The position numbers and the translations under genes are program-made. A stretch of 64,000 nucleotides of DNA from a virus, in the IMG/VR virus record IMGVR_UViG_3300010885_011653, positions 29,447 through 93,446 of that record. The stretch is one strand, 5' to 3'. Numbering within the stretch: position 1 is the first letter of the stretch; the number at the start of each line of letters is the position of its first letter. Below, in pieces: positions 60,701 to 64,000 of the stretch. The notes beneath the pieces were generated by a model that searched no databases, was not told where the DNA came from, and saw only the letters and a list, made by a program, of their open reading frames with translations.

Positions 60701-61107
60701 CTACAGGTAGAACCACAACACAGTATTTTAGATTTGCCTTTAGACGTACCAACGTGGCAAACTTTGATATTGCTATTACTGGTAAGATCAGTGGATTGTA
60801 TGTTGCGGCACCGGGCACACAAATTGATACCACTAGTACTTTAAATGGATGGATAGATGCAAACGTACAATATGCAGGATCCGGTATTCCAGGAGCTGAT
60901 ACCGGAGCCAGCGGCAACGGCGGCAACGGTTGTGCATTGACCACAGCAGATAAAGTTCCAACTGGTGTATTAATTAATGGTACAGCATACACATTAACAT
61001 TAGGTAGCGAGAACCTAAGTAATGCATATGGAAACCAATGTTTGCTTAATATCAAACTAGGACCAAATGATTACATAACAGCATTGAGTATAGGAGTAGC
61101 TACGTAA
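57736..61107 (+). CDS. Tail fibre with PKD-like domains (1123 aa)
   Basis: A 1123-residue fibre. The N-terminus has VSNRRVGIGNTSPQYTLDVN, the common fibre 'VGIGxxSPxxxLDVxG' motif, followed by TGGQSNYILTTDGAGNPTWA. From about 170 to 590 there are four PKD-like domains, recognised by WDFGDGN, YWGDGT, YWWSDST and WGWGDGT followed by H/Y-T-Y ends (SHTYANVS, KHTYTNAA, DHTYALS, TYAYAST). PKD domains are beta sandwiches often seen in surface-binding proteins. The C-terminal third is not recognised. It probably contacts the host cell surface. It overlaps the next gene as TAATG. Confidence 0.8.
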   Translation: MAIARITGPMLQTDLERQGVNLSIDGNLVYADVSNRRVGIGNTSPQYTLDVNGNAHIGNLWVLGNTISSDTGKVNLGSATNLVITGGQSNYILTTDGAGNPTWANISALQANVGVDGTSIILGTPTDGSLTANAAYDGWSSTTTLTNAIDNLNQVALNLGQGTFVGNVQFTANSTSGASPKTILFTGTASGNPNVYYWDFGDGNTTTGSSSVSHTYANVSGGTFTVYYRASNSSGTWSGNAASGAIGSVDDFTRTNYVVLYTPNPIPSFTSNATSLNTGGAVLLTDSSQYETDYSVYWGDGTKTISSTAGGTQKHTYTNAAGDATYSIILQANSTTAGPSNVSVNSASTTTKVYSTHTPLFSANTTRVVNWESNGGGLVRYTNSTTSAPGSAATFGAQQVYQYWWSDSTANTNVAIGVGTTGSGDTGQYLDHTYALSTANQAAGTTITYDTQLRIFNGHTTSPFSSTNVSVIVEPSVRSNITARANVVSDATGDNGLSGYIFTDYNGYDRALFTYNTAAQNSTVYNWGWGDGTASGNITTGVGTTSANITYAYASTGTKTANLTVYGTPGTIAQSNSKSVTITIKSNPTAPGNLIAKTLSMSSASQGTAPYMAVSATDNTAGNIASAGTAVTRYISTTPLVSGTVTQANSSTSGTLTAVINGTGDGNVAFSTSTNASGTYTSLIVDVDADAHSAISGTYPTGFYKVFSAHTSKALTGFGLGYNDINLNHSAAGKTNNVGFVKDDVTGVPVVVTSGVTVSNVSATTIRYISSIPYYQAGGNIVVQGLQAYSWIGQTYQNTTTPVTMWANTTLAEGRSGTLYANVTKTYAQIDGATTFLSGGIPKANTGNVITNSYTFGNLYINGIGDTSVAAVGNANVTISSVNGVNTSVSLPKFLNVYSSALSGFDETSISCSSSLGGTYTDVAKRIKISGATGDNPTYSNSTNYYTTYAWTGSQTIAATDEAVVRWGNLKVNTTNYSTSYLPIGPDLATGRTTTQYFRFAFRRTNVANFDIAITGKISGLYVAAPGTQIDTTSTLNGWIDANVQYAGSGIPGADTGASGNGGNGCALTTADKVPTGVLINGTAYTLTLGSENLSNAYGNQCLLNIKLGPNDYITALSIGVAT

Positions 61108-64000
61108 TGGCAATATCTGATTCACAAAAAGTAGACTATCTGTTTAAGAAGCTGGGCTTTGGTGTAACCAAAACAGATACCACTGCTTTCAAAGAAGCCT
61201 TTAACGAATCTATTGCTAGTCCGTTGCTATTGCGTGGCGAAAACATTTGGCAACAGGCAGGATCAATTCCTGCCACTATTCCAAGTGCCAGTACCAGTCT
61301 AGTAACAGTTTATAAAGATAGTCCAGGTTCTTGGACTGCCACAGTCCAATGTACCGAAGACGTCACAGCCAGCGACAACAGAACTTGGAAAACCAACTCA
61401 GTTGATTGGATTTCAACTGAGTTTGGATCTACGTACCAAGTTAAAGTTTATATTGATACAACTGGTGCAACAACACCACAAACAACTGGCACACAAATTT
61501 TTGCCGCAGGCTCAGGCAACAGCGACGAATGGTTCTTTGACTATCAATCAGGCGTATTGCATTTTATTGGTACTAACATTCCTAGTGCAATCACCACAGG
61601 AGTAACAGGTAAAAGTATTTTTATCAGCGGAGCTAGATATGTTGGCGCCAAAGGTCCAACTTTTCCTGCAGGAATCACAGTTGGTAACTTAACTATCAGT
61701 GGTAACAACATCACTAGCAGCAGTGGTAATGTGACTATTGCAGCCGATTTATTTGTTACAGGTAATACTACGTTGGCTGGTTACAGCGATATTACAATTT
61801 TTGACAGCATCATAAATTTACATACACAGGCCAATCTTGCCGCTTGGACTACCAACGATGGTAAAGATATTGGTATTAAGATGCACTACTATGATGGGCA
61901 AGATGCTCACGCAGGTTTAGTTCGTGCAAATGATACAGGATTCTTAGAATGGTATGCTCGCGGCATTGAAGGATACGGAAATGTATTCCAAGGCAATGCC
62001 TACGGTACTATTAAAACCGGTGAGCTTCTATTATCAAACTCTACATCAAGTACTAGTACCAGTACCGGAGCATTGCGTGTATTAGGCGGAGCAGGCATAG
62101 CTGGTAACGTATTTGTTGGAAACATACTAACCAATGGATATTGTTATGCCAATGGCAATCCATTTACTAGCTATACCAATAGTGATGTAGCCGCATATTT
62201 GCCTACGCATACAGGTAACATCAGCGCGGGCAATATTACAGTTACCAGTAACATTTACGGTAATATTAAAACAGATTACATTTCATCACTGAATAATGCT
62301 GTAACGGTATTCACAGGATCAACCGCGGTTAAATTACCAACTGGCACCACAGCACAACGACCATCTGGACAAAACGGACTAATACGATTTAACGTTGACT
62401 TACCATCTATAGAATATTTTGATGGTACTATTTGGGTTCCAATTACCAACACAGTAACAGACCAACAGATTACACCAGACGGCACAAGTACAACCTATTC
62501 GTTGGATCAAGAAGCAACAACCATTGGGGTTATTGTTAGTATCAACGGTATTATTCAACGCCCAACAGTAGCTTATATTGTTAATACAAATCAAATCACT
62601 TTTACAGAAATTCCAGAAGCAACAGATATCATTGACATTCGTTTCTTGGGAGCGGCCGTAACTATAAATTCTACATTAACTGATGACTTGGTAGTATCTG
62701 GCAATTTAACAGTCAATGGTAATATTGTTAATACCAACAATTTTTATACATACGGCAATACACAAGTAGCCGCATATCTTGTTGCCAATCCACAAGGTAG
62801 TACATATAGCAATGCCAATGTTAAATCGTACTTGACGCAATTTGATGGTAACATAGTTCCGAGTGCCAATGTGACTTACAGTTTGGGTACTAGTACAAAT
62901 CAATGGCGAGACCTGTGGGTCAGCAACAACACCATCTATATTGGCAATACCCCGGTTACAGTCAGTAACGGCACCCTGCTGATAAATAACACGCCAATAA
63001 TTGGTGGCTCAACTTATAGCAACACCAACGTGGCTGCTTACTTGACAACAGATGCAACCGTTACCACATTACAAGCCAATCTTGGAGCAACACAGACGTG
63101 GGCCAATGCCAACATTGCAAGCATTAATGCCAATATTGGTGGATTCTATACTTGGGCCAATACTAACTTTGGTACCAGTAGTTACAGCAACACCAACGTG
63201 GCTGCTTATCTTGTTGCTAATCCACAAAGCAGTACGTATAGCGATGCCAACGTGGCTGCCTATATTACTGGCAACTTGTCTACTATAAACGCAAACGTAA
63301 CCGGGGCTAATGCCGCAATTGTGACTGCCAATACTGCAATGAAGTCGTATGTGGATGCGGTGACTACTGCGTGGACTACAGCCAACACCATACAATCAAA
63401 TCAAATCACTGGTGCCAATGCCGCTATAGTCACAGCCAACTCGGCAGTTGTGAGTTATGTTAACACACAGACCAACAGTTTAGCCACCGGAGCCAATGCC
63501 AATGTGTTGGCCTACTTGAACTCAGGATTCACCGTCACTGGTAATATCACTGCTGGCAACTTGGTGGTCAACGGTAACATCACATACAATGGCGCACAGG
63601 TCACTACTGGTACGATTACGGCAGATTACATACAAGCAGAAAAGTCAGCAAATCAAACTAGTGTGGGTATCAATACTGATGTCACATTCAATGTGACCGC
63701 TACAAGTTCTGGAATAAGTCAAACCAATGGTGTGTTTACACTCACAGCAGGAAAGACTTATTTGTTGCAAGCAGATTTATGTATCAGTAATTTTAGTGCA
63801 ACTACCGCGTATGCGTGGTGGAGTTGGGTGGATTCTACTACCAATGCTCAACTAGATACCTCAAACGGCGGTGCAACGGCAACTGGTAGTTCTGGAGTGG
63901 CAATACCTGCAACTTGGGTAGGAAACAATGACCAATATGCTGGAACTGCTAGACTTATCTATACTCCTGTAACTAACCAAACAGTAAAATTAAGAATCAC
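61107..64000 (+). CDS. Large tail fibre, C-terminus cut by window edge
   Basis: An open frame of 964 codons that begins at ATG 61107 and runs off the right edge without a stop. The N-terminus is MAISDSQKVDYLFKKLGFGV. Later there are a VGAKGPTFPAGITVGNLTIS-type region, a fibre motif INGIIQRPTVAYIV, and repeated units containing YSNTNVAAYL / YSDANVAAYI with coiled-coil-like spacers (ANAAIVTANTAMKSYVDAV). Near the end a beta region (NVTATSSGISQTNGVFTLTA, then GKTYLLQADLCISNF) resembles C1q-like trimeric heads. Likely the main long fibre; the missing C-terminus holds the tip. Confidence 0.8.
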   Translation, partial: MAISDSQKVDYLFKKLGFGVTKTDTTAFKEAFNESIASPLLLRGENIWQQAGSIPATIPSASTSLVTVYKDSPGSWTATVQCTEDVTASDNRTWKTNSVDWISTEFGSTYQVKVYIDTTGATTPQTTGTQIFAAGSGNSDEWFFDYQSGVLHFIGTNIPSAITTGVTGKSIFISGARYVGAKGPTFPAGITVGNLTISGNNITSSSGNVTIAADLFVTGNTTLAGYSDITIFDSIINLHTQANLAAWTTNDGKDIGIKMHYYDGQDAHAGLVRANDTGFLEWYARGIEGYGNVFQGNAYGTIKTGELLLSNSTSSTSTSTGALRVLGGAGIAGNVFVGNILTNGYCYANGNPFTSYTNSDVAAYLPTHTGNISAGNITVTSNIYGNIKTDYISSLNNAVTVFTGSTAVKLPTGTTAQRPSGQNGLIRFNVDLPSIEYFDGTIWVPITNTVTDQQITPDGTSTTYSLDQEATTIGVIVSINGIIQRPTVAYIVNTNQITFTEIPEATDIIDIRFLGAAVTINSTLTDDLVVSGNLTVNGNIVNTNNFYTYGNTQVAAYLVANPQGSTYSNANVKSYLTQFDGNIVPSANVTYSLGTSTNQWRDLWVSNNTIYIGNTPVTVSNGTLLINNTPIIGGSTYSNTNVAAYLTTDATVTTLQANLGATQTWANANIASINANIGGFYTWANTNFGTSSYSNTNVAAYLVANPQSSTYSDANVAAYITGNLSTINANVTGANAAIVTANTAMKSYVDAVTTAWTTANTIQSNQITGANAAIVTANSAVVSYVNTQTNSLATGANANVLAYLNSGFTVTGNITAGNLVVNGNITYNGAQVTTGTITADYIQAEKSANQTSVGINTDVTFNVTATSSGISQTNGVFTLTAGKTYLLQADLCISNFSATTAYAWWSWVDSTTNAQLDTSNGGATATGSSGVAIPATWVGNNDQYAGTARLIYTPVTNQTVKLRI
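62812..63290 (+). repeat. Coding repeats in the terminal fibre
   Basis: The unit encoding YSNxNVAAYL recurs near 62806, 63018, 63184 and 63238, with near-identical DNA such as AGCAACACCAACGTGGCTGC at the second and third. It keeps frame and forms part of the fibre shaft. Confidence 0.6.

Noticed and set aside
1-64000. CRISPR array, integrase, insertion sequence or attachment site
   Set aside because: No regularly spaced direct repeats with unique spacers, transposase or recombinase motifs were seen. The repeats found are in-frame coding repeats.

Overview
The window is a 64 kb piece of the genome of a T4-superfamily contractile-tailed phage (Caudoviricetes, the marine/freshwater 'exo-T-even' type also seen in T4-like cyanophages and pelagiphages). 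The evidence is a set of recognisable T4 homologues: portal gp20, protease gp21, scaffold gp22, capsid gp23, baseplate gp5, gp6, gp25, gp26 and gp53, late sigma factor gp55 and recombination nuclease gp46/gp47. No tRNA, integrase, photosynthesis gene or other host marker is visible, so the host cannot be named. The DNA is moderately AT-rich and genes are packed with tiny overlaps. Both window ends cut through a gene.

Region 1 (1-9860, minus strand) is an accessory operon of eleven overlapping genes. In transcription order it holds a small conserved protein, two related GT-A-type glycosyltransferase-like proteins, another small protein, a third glycosyltransferase-like protein, an SGNH-like protein, four tandem radical-SAM proteins with an unusual N-terminal cysteine cluster, and an unrecognised protein cut by the window edge. 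It appears to be driven by a near-consensus sigma70 promoter lying inside the terminator hairpin of the preceding tail-fibre operon. This is the best candidate for an undescribed modification system.

Region 2 (9933-40255, minus strand) is the tail/baseplate late block: a tube/tail-cap-like protein, gp53, a hub protein with a lysozyme-like N-terminus, gp5, a second lysozyme-like protein, gp25, gp6, a giant 3971-residue structural protein with a predicted seven-bladed propeller, and a set of tail-fibre/adhesin genes (three share one N-terminal module, one is a glycine-rich adhesin).

Region 3 (40386-45288, plus strand) encodes gp55, gp47, an SGNH-like protein inserted between the two nuclease subunits, gp46 and a GIY-YIG nuclease. 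It is followed by a roughly 500-base gene-free stretch (45289-45787) full of complementary segments and GNRA-capped hairpins, proposed here as a large structured RNA.

Region 4 (45788-64000) begins with two minus-strand baseplate genes (a 72-residue protein and gp26). Plus-strand head genes follow: a tape-measure-like protein split over two overlapping frames, gp20, a small core protein, an acidic core protein, gp21, gp22, gp23 and a small structural protein. The window ends in a second fibre cluster with PKD-like domains and a fibre that runs off the edge. An A+T-rich octamer resembling the T4 late promoter (GATAAATA/CATAAATA/GGTAAATA) recurs just upstream of structural genes on both strands, which fits gp55-directed late transcription and argues for corrected start codons in several genes.
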